NCBI RefSeq assembly: GCF_022751215.1
Contig: NZ_JAICDG010000001.1
Location: 1,302,001 to 1,366,000 of the forward strand
Reading direction: 5' to 3'
DNA from: Actinomadura terrae
GTDB taxonomy: Bacteria > Actinomycetota > Actinomycetes > Streptosporangiales > Streptosporangiaceae
DNA: 64,000 bases
Shown: positions 10,457-18,916 of the stretch, one piece after another
How positions within the stretch are numbered: the first letter of the stretch is position 1
Layout of the letters: every line of letters starts with the position of its first letter
The notes under the pieces: model-generated
The model's database searches: none
What the model was told of the DNA's origin: nothing
The model's input: the letters and a program-made list of their open reading frames with translations, nothing else
Program-made: the position numbers and the translations under genes

Positions 10457-11151
10457 GCGCTCTCCCTCATGTCCGAGGGCGCGGCCGTGTCGTGGACGAG
10501 GCGCCCGTGCTCCAGCTCGACCGTCCTCGTGACGACCGGTTCCATGGGGCCGAGCTCGTGCGCGACGAGCACGACGGTGCGTCCGGCCCCGGCCAGGTCG
10601 CCCAGGGTCGCGGCGAGCGCGGCCTGGTGGCCCGCGTCCACCCCGGCGGTCGGCTCGTCCAGTACGAACACCTCGGGCTCCCCGGCGAGCGCGCGGGCGA
10701 TCAGTACCCGCTGCTGCTGCCCGCCCGAGAGCAGGTGCGCCGACTCGCGGGCGAGCGCGGTGAGGCCGGTGGCCTCCAGCGCGCGGTCGACGGCGGCGCG
10801 GTCGGCCGCCGAGGCGGGCCGCCAGCGCGACTGCCGCGCGACGCGTCCGGACGCGACGACCTCCCGGACCGTCGAGGGCACGCCGCCGCCCATCGGCAGC
10901 CGCTGCGGCACGTACCCGACGCGCCGCCAGTCGCGGAACCGGCCGGGCGGCACCCCGTAGATCTCGGTGCGCCCGCCCGCCAGCGGGACGAGCCCGAGCA
11001 GCGCTTTGACCAGGGTGGACTTGCCCGCCCCGTTCGGTCCCATGATCGCGAGCACGTCGCCGGCGGCCACCCGCAGGTCGACGCCGTCGAGCACCGCGCG
11101 GCCGTCGCGCCGGACGAGCCCGGCCGTCATCTCGAAGGGCGGCGTACTCAT
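10453..11151 (-). CDS. znuC: Zinc ABC transporter, ATPase ZnuC
   Basis: This is the ATP-hydrolysing subunit of the zinc importer. The 232-residue protein has Walker A GPNGAGKST (near residue 40), the Q-loop YVPQRLP, the ABC signature LLSGGQQQR, Walker B VFVLDEPT and the H-loop AHE. ATG 11151 is chosen because it overlaps the znuA stop in ATGA; a GTG six bases upstream is possible. Confidence 0.93.
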   Translation of the reverse strand: MSTPPFEMTAGLVRRDGRAVLDGVDLRVAAGDVLAIMGPNGAGKSTLVKALLGLVPLAGGRTEIYGVPPGRFRDWRRVGYVPQRLPMGGGVPSTVREVVASGRVARQSRWRPASAADRAAVDRALEATGLTALARESAHLLSGGQQQRVLIARALAGEPEVFVLDEPTAGVDAGHQAALAATLGDLAGAGRTVVLVAHELGPMEPVVTRTVELEHGRLVHDTAAPSDMRESA

Positions 11152-12155
11152 GAGCACCCCAGCGCGGATCGCAGCGTCGCCAGGTTCCTCGCCATGATCG
11201 TCAGGTAGTCGTCGGACGAGCCGCTCGCGACGCCCTCCACGGGGTCGAGGACCGCCGTCCGCACCCCCGCCTCGCGCGCGAGCGCCTCCCCGACCTTGGG
11301 GCTGACCAGCGTCTCGGTGAACACGGTCGTCGCGCCCGCCGCCTTGATCTGGCCCGTCAGCTCGGCGATCCGCTTGGGCGACGGCTCGCTGGTCGGGTCC
11401 ACGCCCGCGATCGGCACCTGCCGGAGGCCGTACCGCTCGGCGAGGTAGCCGAACGCGGCGTGCGCGGTGACGATCGACCGGCGCCCGCAGGTCTTCAGCC
11501 CGTCGCGGTAGTGCTGGTCGAGCCCGGTGAGCTTGGCGGCGACGGTGTTGGCACGTTCCTTGTAGGCGGTGGCGTGCTCGGGGTCGGCGGCGGCCAGCTT
11601 GCCCCCGAGCGCGGTGGCGACGGTGGCCATGCGGCTGGGGTCGAGCCAGACGTGCGGGTCGTAGTGGGCCTTCCCGTGGCCTTCCTCGTGCTCGTGGCCG
11701 TCCTCGTGCTCCTCCTCGCCCTCGGCGGGCGGGGGCAGCGTCCTGACGAGGCTCGCGGCGTCCAGCGAGGAGTCCTTGGCGTGCTTGGCGACGGCGTCGT
11801 CCACGGCGGGCTGGACGCCCTTCACGTAGACGGCGAGGCGCGCCTTATCGATCCGGGCGACCTGCTTGGCGGTCAGCTCCAGGTCGTGCGGCTCGGCGCC
11901 CGGCTTCGTCAGCGTCTGGACGGCGACGTCGGGCCCGCCGACCTCCTTCGCCAGCCACGCGACCGGGTAGAACGAGGCGACGACGTCCGTGCGGCCGGAC
12001 GGCCCGTCCGCGCCGGCGCCGCCGCAGCCTGTCAGCCCGGCGAGCGCGGTGATCCCGGCGACGGCGACGGCGGCCGTGCGGGTGATGGAGGCGGGGGGCG
12101 TACTGGAGGCGGCTTTGGTTTCGGACGGCGGAGCGGTGGTCCAAGGGGTCAGCAC
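11148..12155 (-). CDS. znuA: Zinc-binding lipoprotein ZnuA
   Basis: This is the substrate-binding protein of the zinc importer (cluster A-I, ZinT/ZnuA type). The 335-residue precursor has a lipobox LTGC after a hydrophobic signal segment. A His/Glu-rich zinc loop (EEEHEDGHEHEEGHGKAH, about residues 122-139) is followed by YDPHVWLDP with a metal-ligand His. A second ligand region is TAHAAFGYL. GTG 12155 is chosen because a -10 (CATAAT) ends 6 nt before it and a -35 lies 18 bp further up, giving a leaderless mRNA. Longer in-frame reading upstream crosses that promoter and is rejected. Confidence 0.94.
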   Translation of the reverse strand: MLTPWTTAPPSETKAASSTPPASITRTAAVAVAGITALAGLTGCGGAGADGPSGRTDVVASFYPVAWLAKEVGGPDVAVQTLTKPGAEPHDLELTAKQVARIDKARLAVYVKGVQPAVDDAVAKHAKDSSLDAASLVRTLPPPAEGEEEHEDGHEHEEGHGKAHYDPHVWLDPSRMATVATALGGKLAAADPEHATAYKERANTVAAKLTGLDQHYRDGLKTCGRRSIVTAHAAFGYLAERYGLRQVPIAGVDPTSEPSPKRIAELTGQIKAAGATTVFTETLVSPKVGEALAREAGVRTAVLDPVEGVASGSSDDYLTIMARNLATLRSALGCS

Positions 12156-12161
12156 GGAACG

Positions 12162-12191
12162 ATTATGGATGAAGATGAAAATGATTGTCAA
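12162..12191 (-). promoter_or_regulatory. Promoter of znuACB-zur
   Basis: On the minus strand, TTGACA (12191-12186) and CATAAT (12167-12162) are separated by 18 bp. Six bases then lead to the GTG at 12155. The Zur box covers the -35 and part of the spacer. Confidence 0.75.
12176..12190. promoter_or_regulatory. Zur box
   Basis: TGAAAATGATTGTCA closely matches the actinobacterial Zur operator TGAAAATnATTTTCA, a near-palindrome. It overlaps the znuA -35 and also the stop codon of the upstream small membrane-protein gene. Zinc-loaded Zur would block the promoter. Confidence 0.85.
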
Positions 12192-12508
12192 AACCGTCCA
12201 AAGGCCCTGGCCAGGGCGAATCCCGTCAGGACGGTCAGGGCCACCACCCGCAACACCCGTCCCTGCGCGTCGAGCCCCGGCCAGTTGAGGTAGGCGAACC
12301 AGCCCAGCGTCACTGCGAGGACCAGCAGCCCGGCGGCGGCGACCCAGCCCGTCCCGACCATGCCGACCACCAGCAGGACGAACACCGCCGCCAGCAGCAG
12401 CCCCCTCGGCATCCGGTGCAGGAACACCACCGGAGCCGCGCTCCACCGCTCGACCGCCGCCCGCATGCCCGTCGCCGGGGTCTCCGGCCACCCGCCTCGT
12501 GTGCTCAC
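12188..12508 (-). CDS. Small two- to three-TM membrane protein, DUF6703-like
   Basis: The function is unknown. The 106 residues include three hydrophobic stretches (GLLLAAVFVLLVVGMVG, WVAAAGLLVLAVTLGW and VLRVVALTVLTGFALA). It resembles a small family annotated in actinomycetes as DUF6703; that link is from memory and is tentative. GTG 12508 is chosen because TACCTT (12515-12520) lies 6 nt upstream on this strand, giving a leaderless start. The longer in-frame extension overlaps the divergent gene at 12537 and is rejected. The stop lies inside the Zur box. Confidence 0.65.
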   Translation of the reverse strand: MSTRGGWPETPATGMRAAVERWSAAPVVFLHRMPRGLLLAAVFVLLVVGMVGTGWVAAAGLLVLAVTLGWFAYLNWPGLDAQGRVLRVVALTVLTGFALARAFGRF

Positions 12509-12536
12509 GGGGCCAAGGTACTGCGAGGATGGGGCG

Positions 12537-12821
12537 ATGATCGCGATAACCCGGTACCGCGTGCCAGGTGAGGACGCGGGCGACTTCGCCGCCCGCATGA
12601 CCGCGCTGCTGCGGACGCTGTCGGCGAGCCCGGGCTTCCGCTCGGGACGGCTCGCGAGGACCGTCGACGAGCCGGGCCTGTGGGCGCTGGTCACCGAGTG
12701 GGACGGCGCGGGCTACTACCGCCGCGCGCTCGGCGCCTACGAGGTGCGGCTGGAGTTCATCCCGCTCGCCGCCATGGCGGTGGACGAGCCCGGCGCGTAC
12801 GAGGTCGTCAGCTCCGCCTGA
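12537..12821 (+). CDS. Antibiotic biosynthesis monooxygenase (ABM)-like domain protein
   Basis: The 94-residue protein (MIAITRYRVPGEDAGDFAARM ...) has the dimeric alpha/beta-barrel pattern of ABM-domain proteins, with a GFRSGRLARTVDEPGLWALV core. Such proteins range from haem-degrading enzymes to monooxygenases and proteins of unknown role, so no substrate is assigned. ATG 12537 starts 28 bp from a divergent gene. GAGGAT (12525-12530) lies 6 nt upstream and may be its -10, so two leaderless promoters appear back to back. Confidence 0.7.
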   Translation: MIAITRYRVPGEDAGDFAARMTALLRTLSASPGFRSGRLARTVDEPGLWALVTEWDGAGYYRRALGAYEVRLEFIPLAAMAVDEPGAYEVVSSA

Positions 12822-13005
12822 GCCGCCCCCGGCGTCGGCCGAGGTCGGGCCGGTTCAGAAAAGGGCAACCGCCGGGCAAGAAGCGGCCGGGCCCGGTTTC
12901 ACCCCGTCCGTCCATGGTCATCTTTGCCGCACACGATCATGCCGCCCGCCGCGCGGGGGACAGGGCCGCCGGGCGGGGCGCGCGTCGGGGTTCGGGGGAG
13001 ATGTG

Positions 13006-14385
13006 ATGCGCCATGCCGTCCAGATCAGTGGGATCCTCGGGGTGGCGGTCGTCGCGCCCCTGCTCGCCTGCCTGTGGCCCGCCGCCGAGCGGCCGCCGGG
13101 GATGGCGCTGGCCGGCGCGGGCGAGGACGACACCGGCGAGGCGCGGATCGTCCGGTACCACGGGGTGCGCGTGCCCGTACCGGCGGGCTGGACGGTGCAC
13201 CGGCTCGACCGCGACCCGTCCCGCTGCGTCCGCTACGACCGGCACGCCGTCTACCTCGGACGCCCCGGTCCGCAGCCCGACTGCCCGGCCCGCGTGGTCG
13301 GCCGCACCGAGGTCGTCCACGTGCAGCCGCTCGACGGGCGGCCCGGGGCGGGCATGGGACCGGACGCCTCGTCCAGGACGGTGGTCCGGGGGAACCGGCT
13401 CGCCTCGTTCACGGTCCGGCCGAGCACAGGCCAGGAGACGCGCCTCGCGCTGCCCGAGGCCGGTGTCGCGATCACGGGCGTGTACGGGACCGACCCGGGC
13501 CTGCTCCAGTGGCTGCTGCGCGGCACCCGCCTGGACCAGGGAGGCCCCGCCGCGCCGCCCCGCGGCCACCGCCCGGCGGACCCGGACCCGCCCACCGACC
13601 CCGAGGACGACCCGTCCTTCACGCTGCCGCCCCTGATCGGCCCATCCGGCCCGGACGGCGAGAACGGCGAGAACGGCGACGACGGCGCCGAGACGAAGGC
13701 GGAGTCCGCGTGGGCGGCGGGCAAGGGGTTCGACACGTGCACGGCCCCCTCGCTCGCCTCGATGCGGGCGTGGCGGCCCTCCTTCAAGATCACCAACATC
13801 TACATCGGCGGCGCGGCCCGGGGATGCGCCCAGCCCAACCTCACGCGGAACTGGGTGCGGCAGGTGCGGGGGATGGGCTACCGGATCACGCCCACCTACG
13901 TCGGGCTCCAGGCGCCCTGCGGGACCCGTCCGCAGCGGTTCACCCCCGGGAACGCCGCGTCCAAGGGCAGGAAGGCGGCCGTGGACGCCGCGCGCCGGGC
14001 CAGGGCGCTCGGCATCCCGGCGCACAGGCCGATCTACTTCGACATGGAGGCCTACCGGGGGAACGCCTCGTGCCGGAAGGCCGTCCTGCGCTTCGTCAAC
14101 GGGTGGGTGAAGCAGCTGAAGGGCGAGAACTACAAGCCGTGCCTGTACAGCAGCGCCGCCTCGGGCATCCGCGACGTCGGACGGGCCACCGGGATCCACC
14201 GGCCCGGCTGCGTCTGGTTCGCCAACTGGGACGGCAGGGCCCGCCTGTACGGCGATCCGTACCTGCCCGACCACTGGTGGACGCCGCACCGGAGGATCAA
14301 GCAGTACCGGGGCGGCCATCGGGAGCGGCACGGCGGCGTGACGCTCAACATCGACAGCAACATCGTCGACGGGAGCGTCTACTGA
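13006..14385 (+). CDS. Secreted DUF1906 (glycoside hydrolase-like) protein
   Basis: The 459-residue product has an N-terminal hydrophobic segment (ISGILGVAVVAPLLACLW) for export or anchoring. A variable domain of about 170 residues and a disordered acidic linker (DPPTDPEDDP ... ENGENGDDGAE) come next. The C-terminal 220 residues are the DUF1906/Rv2525c-like TIM-barrel, starting at GFDTCTAPS and containing IYFDMEAY near residue 345 and a closing NIDSNIVDGSVY. The family is related to GH25-type lysozyme folds and linked to the cell envelope, but its substrate is unproven. ATG 13006 follows GGGGGAG with good spacing; a GTG 3 bp earlier is possible. Confidence 0.85.
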   Translation: MRHAVQISGILGVAVVAPLLACLWPAAERPPGMALAGAGEDDTGEARIVRYHGVRVPVPAGWTVHRLDRDPSRCVRYDRHAVYLGRPGPQPDCPARVVGRTEVVHVQPLDGRPGAGMGPDASSRTVVRGNRLASFTVRPSTGQETRLALPEAGVAITGVYGTDPGLLQWLLRGTRLDQGGPAAPPRGHRPADPDPPTDPEDDPSFTLPPLIGPSGPDGENGENGDDGAETKAESAWAAGKGFDTCTAPSLASMRAWRPSFKITNIYIGGAARGCAQPNLTRNWVRQVRGMGYRITPTYVGLQAPCGTRPQRFTPGNAASKGRKAAVDAARRARALGIPAHRPIYFDMEAYRGNASCRKAVLRFVNGWVKQLKGENYKPCLYSSAASGIRDVGRATGIHRPGCVWFANWDGRARLYGDPYLPDHWWTPHRRIKQYRGGHRERHGGVTLNIDSNIVDGSVY

Positions 14386-14583
14386 CGCCCCGACCCGCCC
14401 CCGTGCCCTAAGCTGGGCGTTGCCCGGAGGCGCCGGGCCACGTCCGGGCCTCACGGCGGCATCGCGGCCGACCGCCGCGGTGCGTTCATCGGGGATCACA
14501 CGCGCCACCCGCCCGCCGCCCGGCGGGGCACCAGGGGACGCACGCACTGTCCCGCCGACCGCCAGCCGGATGGAGAACCTCTC

Positions 14584-15972
14584 ATGGCACGCCGCTCAGA
14601 TGTGCTGGACACGATCGTCAACCTCGCCAAGCGGCGGGGCCTGGTCTACCCGTCGAGTGAGATCTACGGCGGGCTCCGCGCCTCCTGGGACTACGGCCCC
14701 CTCGGCGTCGAGCTGAAGAACAACGTCAAGCGCCAGTGGTGGAAGTCCATGGTGCAGGGCCGCGACGACGTCGTCGGCCTCGACTCGTGCGTCATCCTGG
14801 CGCGCGAGGTGTGGGAGGCCAGCGGGCACGTCCAGGCGTTCGTCGACCCGCTCACCGAGTGCCAGTCGTGCCACAAGCGCTTCCGCGTCGACCACCTCGA
14901 AGAGGCCTACGAGGCCAAGCACGGCCGCCCGCCCGCGGGGGGCCTGGCCGACATCACCTGCGCCAACTGCGGCGTGAAGGGCTCCTTCACCGAGCCGAAG
15001 ATGTTCAACGGCCTGCTCAAGACCTACCTCGGCGTCGTCGAGGACGAGTCCGGCCTGGCCTACCTGCGTCCGGAGACGGCGCAGGGCATCTTCATCAACT
15101 ACCTGAACGTCCAGCAGTCGGCGCGCCGCAAGGTGCCGTTCGGCATCGGGCAGATCGGCAAGTCGTTCCGCAACGAGGTCACGCCCGGCAACTTCATCTT
15201 CCGCACCCGCGAGTTCGAGCAGATGGAGATGGAGTTCTTCGTCAAGCCCGGCAGCGACGAGGAATGGCACCAGTACTGGATCGACGAGCGCTTCCAGTGG
15301 TACGTCGACCTCGGCGTCCGCAAGGAGAACCTGCGGCTGTACGAGCACCCGGCCGACAAGCTGTCGCACTACTCCAAGCGCACCGTCGACGTCGAGTACC
15401 GCTTCGACTTCGTCGGCACCGAGTGGGGCGAGCTGGAGGGCGTCGCCAACCGCACCGACTTCGACCTGTCGACGCACGCCAAGGCGTCCGGCGCCGACCT
15501 GTCGTTCTTCGACCAGGAGTCCGGGGACCGCTTCACCCCGTACGTGATCGAGCCCGCGGCCGGCGTCGACCGCTGCACGCTCACGTTCATGATGGACGCC
15601 TACGCCGAGGACGAGGCGCCCAACGCCAAGGGCAAGCTGGAGAAGCGCGTCGTCATGCGGCTCGACCGGCGGCTCGCCCCGGTCAAGGTCGCGGTGCTGC
15701 CGCTGTCGCGCAACGCCGACCTGTCGCCGAAGGCCCGCGACCTCGCCGCGCAGCTGCGCCGCAACTGGAACGTCGACTTCGACGACGCGGGCGCCATCGG
15801 CCGCCGCTACCGCCGCCAGGACGAGATCGGCACGCCGTTCTGCGTCACCGTCGACTTCGACACCCTCGACGACGAGGCCGTCACCGTCCGTGAACGCGAC
15901 TCGATGAGCCAGGAGCGCATCGCGCTCAGCCAGGTCGAGTCGTTCCTGGCCGCGCAGCTCGTCGGCTGCTGA
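14584..15972 (+). CDS. glyS: Glycyl-tRNA synthetase (single-chain, alpha2 type)
   Basis: This enzyme charges tRNA-Gly in the cytoplasm. The 462-residue class II synthetase has [20 protein letters not shown] near the N-terminus and a CxxC ... CANC zinc insertion (about residues 97-140). Motif 2 ([21 protein letters not shown]) and motif 3-like residues near the [12 protein letters not shown] segment are present. An anticodon-binding domain ends the protein. The length is typical of actinobacteria. It is preceded by about 200 bp with no gene; no T-box was found. A strong hairpin follows at 15987-16016. Confidence 0.96.
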   Translation: MARRSDVLDTIVNLAKRRGLVYPSSEIYGGLRASWDYGPLGVELKNNVKRQWWKSMVQGRDDVVGLDSCVILAREVWEASGHVQAFVDPLTECQSCHKRFRVDHLEEAYEAKHGRPPAGGLADITCANCGVKGSFTEPKMFNGLLKTYLGVVEDESGLAYLRPETAQGIFINYLNVQQSARRKVPFGIGQIGKSFRNEVTPGNFIFRTREFEQMEMEFFVKPGSDEEWHQYWIDERFQWYVDLGVRKENLRLYEHPADKLSHYSKRTVDVEYRFDFVGTEWGELEGVANRTDFDLSTHAKASGADLSFFDQESGDRFTPYVIEPAAGVDRCTLTFMMDAYAEDEAPNAKGKLEKRVVMRLDRRLAPVKVAVLPLSRNADLSPKARDLAAQLRRNWNVDFDDAGAIGRRYRRQDEIGTPFCVTVDFDTLDDEAVTVRERDSMSQERIALSQVESFLAAQLVGC

Positions 15973-15986
15973 TCGTCCGCCTGGAC

Positions 15987-16016
15987 GGGCCGCCTCCCTT
16001 CTCAGGGGGGCGGCCC
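15987..16016 (+). terminator. Terminator after glyS
   Basis: GGGCCGCCTCCC (15987-15998) pairs with GGGGGGCGGCCC (16005-16016), with one G-T pair and a 6-nt loop. It lies 15 bp after the stop. Confidence 0.8.
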
Positions 16017-16117
16017 GCGCGGTTTCCGGGGCGGGGACCACGCGTGTTCCTGGGCTAGGTTGGACGGGACGGGCGCCGCGTCCGGGAACCGCACGATCAC
16101 CGACGGGAGGGCTACGG

Positions 16118-16570
16118 GTGGCCGACACGCGCGACCCCCGCGTCCCCACCGTCCCACTCGTCCCGCGCGTCCCACCGGCACGGTACGGGAGGCTCGCGCG
16201 GCTGGTCGTCATCGCGCTCGGCCTGGTCGGTTTCGTGGCCGCCCCGGCCGGAGCACCCGCCACGCCCGCCCCTGCCGCGGGCAGCTCCGTTACCAGCATC
16301 GCCTCGGCCGTCGCCGCCCACGCCCCCGCTCGCGGCCGCACCGCCGAACGCCACCGGGACGGGCGCGCCAAGGCCGCCGCCGCGGTCGCCGCACGGCACA
16401 CCACCGCCGCGCCCTCGCACGGCTGGCACGCGGCGCTTCCCGCACCCGAACTCCAGGTCGGGCCACCGCCCGCCTGGCTCGACCGTCCGGCGCGGGCGCC
16501 GTCCCGCCTCGCCGCCGCCTTCGGGGACGCGCCGCGCGGCCGTTCCCCGCCCACCTCCACAGGGATCTAG
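16118..16570 (+). CDS. Ala/Pro-rich exported protein, unknown function
   Basis: It is not recognised. The 150 residues begin with a basic stretch and a hydrophobic segment (LVVIALGLVGFVAAPAGA) resembling a signal peptide or anchor. The rest is low-complexity and rich in Ala, Arg, Pro and His. GTG 16118 is supported by GGGAGG (16105-16110). It ends 68 bp before secDF and may be co-transcribed with it. Confidence 0.6.
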   Translation: MADTRDPRVPTVPLVPRVPPARYGRLARLVVIALGLVGFVAAPAGAPATPAPAAGSSVTSIASAVAAHAPARGRTAERHRDGRAKAAAAVAARHTTAAPSHGWHAALPAPELQVGPPPAWLDRPARAPSRLAAAFGDAPRGRSPPTSTGI

Positions 16571-16638
16571 ACGTTCCTGTCCGCGGTGCCGCACGCCCAT
16601 CGGGCGGCGGCGCCGAAGCTCCGTGTGGAGGTCCTCCC

Positions 16639-18912
16639 TTGTCTCGCGCCAACGTGGTGCGGGCGGTACTGGCGTTCGCCGTGCTCGCCTCGTCGCTGTT
16701 CCTGACCCTGACCAGACCCGCCAAGCTCGGCCTCGACCTGCGCGGCGGCACCCAGATCGTCCTGGAGACGCGGGACTCCCCGGCCGCCAAGGCCGACCGG
16801 GAGTCCACCGACCGCGCCCGGGAGGTCCTGCACCGCCGGATCGACGCGCTGGGCGTCGCCGAGTCCTCGATCACCCGGTCCGGCGACCGGCGGCTGATCG
16901 TCGAGCTGCCCGACGTCCAGGACCCCTCGCACGCCGCGTCGGTGTTCGGCAAGACCGCGCAGCTCACCGCCCATCCCGTCAGCGCGGCGCCGCCCAAGCA
17001 GGGGGAGCGGACGATCCAGGACGAGAGCGGACGTCCGATCACGATCGGGCCCGCCGCGCTCACCGGCGACGGCATCGGCTCCGCGTCCGCGAGCCTCGAC
17101 CCGCAGGGGCTCGGCGGCTGGGCCGTCGACATCGGCTTCCGCGGCGATGGCGGCAGGATCTGGGAGCGGCTGACCGCCAACGCGGCCTGCGCCCAGGGGG
17201 ACGAGCGGCGCGTCGCGATCGTCCTGGACGGCCGGGTGATCTCCTCCCCGCAGGTCAACGAGAGCGTGGCCTGCGGCGTCGGGATCACCGGCGGGTCCAC
17301 GCAGATCACCGGGAACTTCGGCGCGAAGGAGGCCAACGACCTCGCGGCGCTGGTGGAGGGCGGCGCGCTGCCCGTGCCCGTGACGATCATCGAGCAGCGG
17401 GTGGTCGGCCCCACGCTCGGCGAGGCCGCGATCGACGCGAGCGCGCGGGCCGCCGTGATCGGCGTGCTGCTGACCGGGCTGTTCATCGTTGCCGTCTACC
17501 GGCTCGTCGGGCTGCTGGCGACCGTCGCGCTCGCCGGGTACGCGCTCATCTCCTACGCCGCGCTCGTCGCGGTCGGCGCCACGTTGACGCTGCCCGGGCT
17601 CGCCGGGTTCGTGCTGGCCGTTGGCATGGCGATCGACGCGAACGTGCTGGCGTTCGAGCGGGCCAGGGAGGAGCGCGCCGCCGTGCCCAAGCGGACGCCC
17701 CGCGCCGCGCTCGCCATCGGCTTCGACCGGGCGTGGTCGGCGATCGCCGACTCCGCCGTCACGACGCTGCTGGCCGGAGGGCTGCTGTTCTTCCTGGCGT
17801 CCGGGCCGGTGAAGGGCTTCGGCGTCACGCTGACGATCGGCGTCCTCGGCTCGCTGGTGTCGGCGATGCTGCTCAGCCGCGTCCTCACCGATGCCGCGCT
17901 CGCCCGCATGCCCCGGCTCGCCCGGTCGAGGGCGGGCGGTCTCGGCGGCGCCGGACGACTCCGCCGCTGGCTGGAGGACCGCCAACCCGACCTGATGCGG
18001 CGGCGCCGGCTCTGGCTCGGCGTGTCCGCGCTCGCCGTCGTCCTCGCCGTGACCGGGATCTTCTCGCGCGGCCTGAACTGGGGCGTGGAGTTCACCGGCG
18101 GGCGGCTCGTCGAGTACTCCACGTCCCGCCCCGTGGACATCGACGCCGCGCGCTCCGCCGTCGCCTCCGCCGGGTTCCCGCGCGCGGTCGTGCAGACCTC
18201 CGGCGACGACGACATCTCCGTCCGGACGTCGGGCCTCGACAACGCCCAGGAGAAGCGCGTCCGGGACGCGCTCGCCGAGCGGGGCGGCACCGTCACCAAG
18301 CAGCGCGACGAGCTGATCGGGCCGAGCCTCGGCGGTGAGCTGCGGGTCAAGGCGATGATCGCGCTCGGGGTCGCGCTCGCCGTCCAGCTCGCCTACCTGA
18401 CGATCAGGTTCCGCTGGAGCTTCGGCGCGGGCGCCGTTCTTGCGATGCTGCACGACGTGCTCGTGGTCACGGGCGTGTTCGCCTGGCTGGGCAAGCCGAT
18501 CGACGGGGTGTTCCTCGCCGCGCTGCTCACGGTCATCGGCTACTCGGTGAACGACTCGGTCGTGGTGTTCGACCGCGTCCGGGAGCTGTGGGGCGCGCGG
18601 CCGGAGGCGCCGTTCGCGCGGGTCGCGAACCTGGGCGCGCTCCAGACCGTCCCACGCACCGTCAACACCGGCATGGGCGCCGTGTTCATCCTGGCGGCGC
18701 TCGCGGTGCTCGGCGGCGACTCCCTCACCGACTTCGCGATCGCGCTGCTCGTCGGCATCGGCGTCGGAACCTACTCCAGCGTCTTCACCGCGACGCCGCT
18801 GGCGGTCGTCTTCGAGCGGTTCTCGTCGGCGCCGCCGCCTCGCCCTCGCGCGGCGGCGGCGCCCACCAAACGGAACCGGCGCGCCCCGGGCGACTCCGGT
18901 GCCGTCGTGTAG
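16639..18912 (+). CDS. secDF: SecD-SecF fusion (protein translocase accessory subunit)
   Basis: SecD and SecF use the proton-motive force to pull secreted proteins out of SecYEG. Here both lie in one 757-residue chain. The SecD half begins with TM1 and LGLDLRGGTQIV (residues 30-41), has a periplasmic domain and ends with its TM bundle near residue 430. SecF starts near residue 450 with TM7 and LNWGVEFTGGRLVEY (about 474-488) and ends with its own TM bundle (VIGYSVNDSVVVFDRVRE). TTG 16639 is chosen for GGAGG at 16627-16631. It is not beside ruvB/yajC, so a separate canonical secD-yajC locus is likely elsewhere and this is probably a paralogue. Confidence 0.92.
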   Translation: MSRANVVRAVLAFAVLASSLFLTLTRPAKLGLDLRGGTQIVLETRDSPAAKADRESTDRAREVLHRRIDALGVAESSITRSGDRRLIVELPDVQDPSHAASVFGKTAQLTAHPVSAAPPKQGERTIQDESGRPITIGPAALTGDGIGSASASLDPQGLGGWAVDIGFRGDGGRIWERLTANAACAQGDERRVAIVLDGRVISSPQVNESVACGVGITGGSTQITGNFGAKEANDLAALVEGGALPVPVTIIEQRVVGPTLGEAAIDASARAAVIGVLLTGLFIVAVYRLVGLLATVALAGYALISYAALVAVGATLTLPGLAGFVLAVGMAIDANVLAFERAREERAAVPKRTPRAALAIGFDRAWSAIADSAVTTLLAGGLLFFLASGPVKGFGVTLTIGVLGSLVSAMLLSRVLTDAALARMPRLARSRAGGLGGAGRLRRWLEDRQPDLMRRRRLWLGVSALAVVLAVTGIFSRGLNWGVEFTGGRLVEYSTSRPVDIDAARSAVASAGFPRAVVQTSGDDDISVRTSGLDNAQEKRVRDALAERGGTVTKQRDELIGPSLGGELRVKAMIALGVALAVQLAYLTIRFRWSFGAGAVLAMLHDVLVVTGVFAWLGKPIDGVFLAALLTVIGYSVNDSVVVFDRVRELWGARPEAPFARVANLGALQTVPRTVNTGMGAVFILAALAVLGGDSLTDFAIALLVGIGVGTYSSVFTATPLAVVFERFSSAPPPRPRAAAAPTKRNRRAPGDSGAVV

Positions 18913-18916
18913 GCCG

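Noticed and set aside
14386..14583. T-box riboswitch before glyS
   Set aside because: The conserved T-box core (TGGNACCGCG type) and a specifier loop could not be found.
14596..16560. Long antisense frame opposite glyS and the next gene
   Set aside because: It spans two real genes and a terminator and has shadow-type composition.
16060..16638. 193-codon N-terminal extension of SecDF
   Set aside because: It is Arg/Pro-rich shadow sequence overlapping the exported-protein gene in another frame; TTG 16639 has GGAGG.
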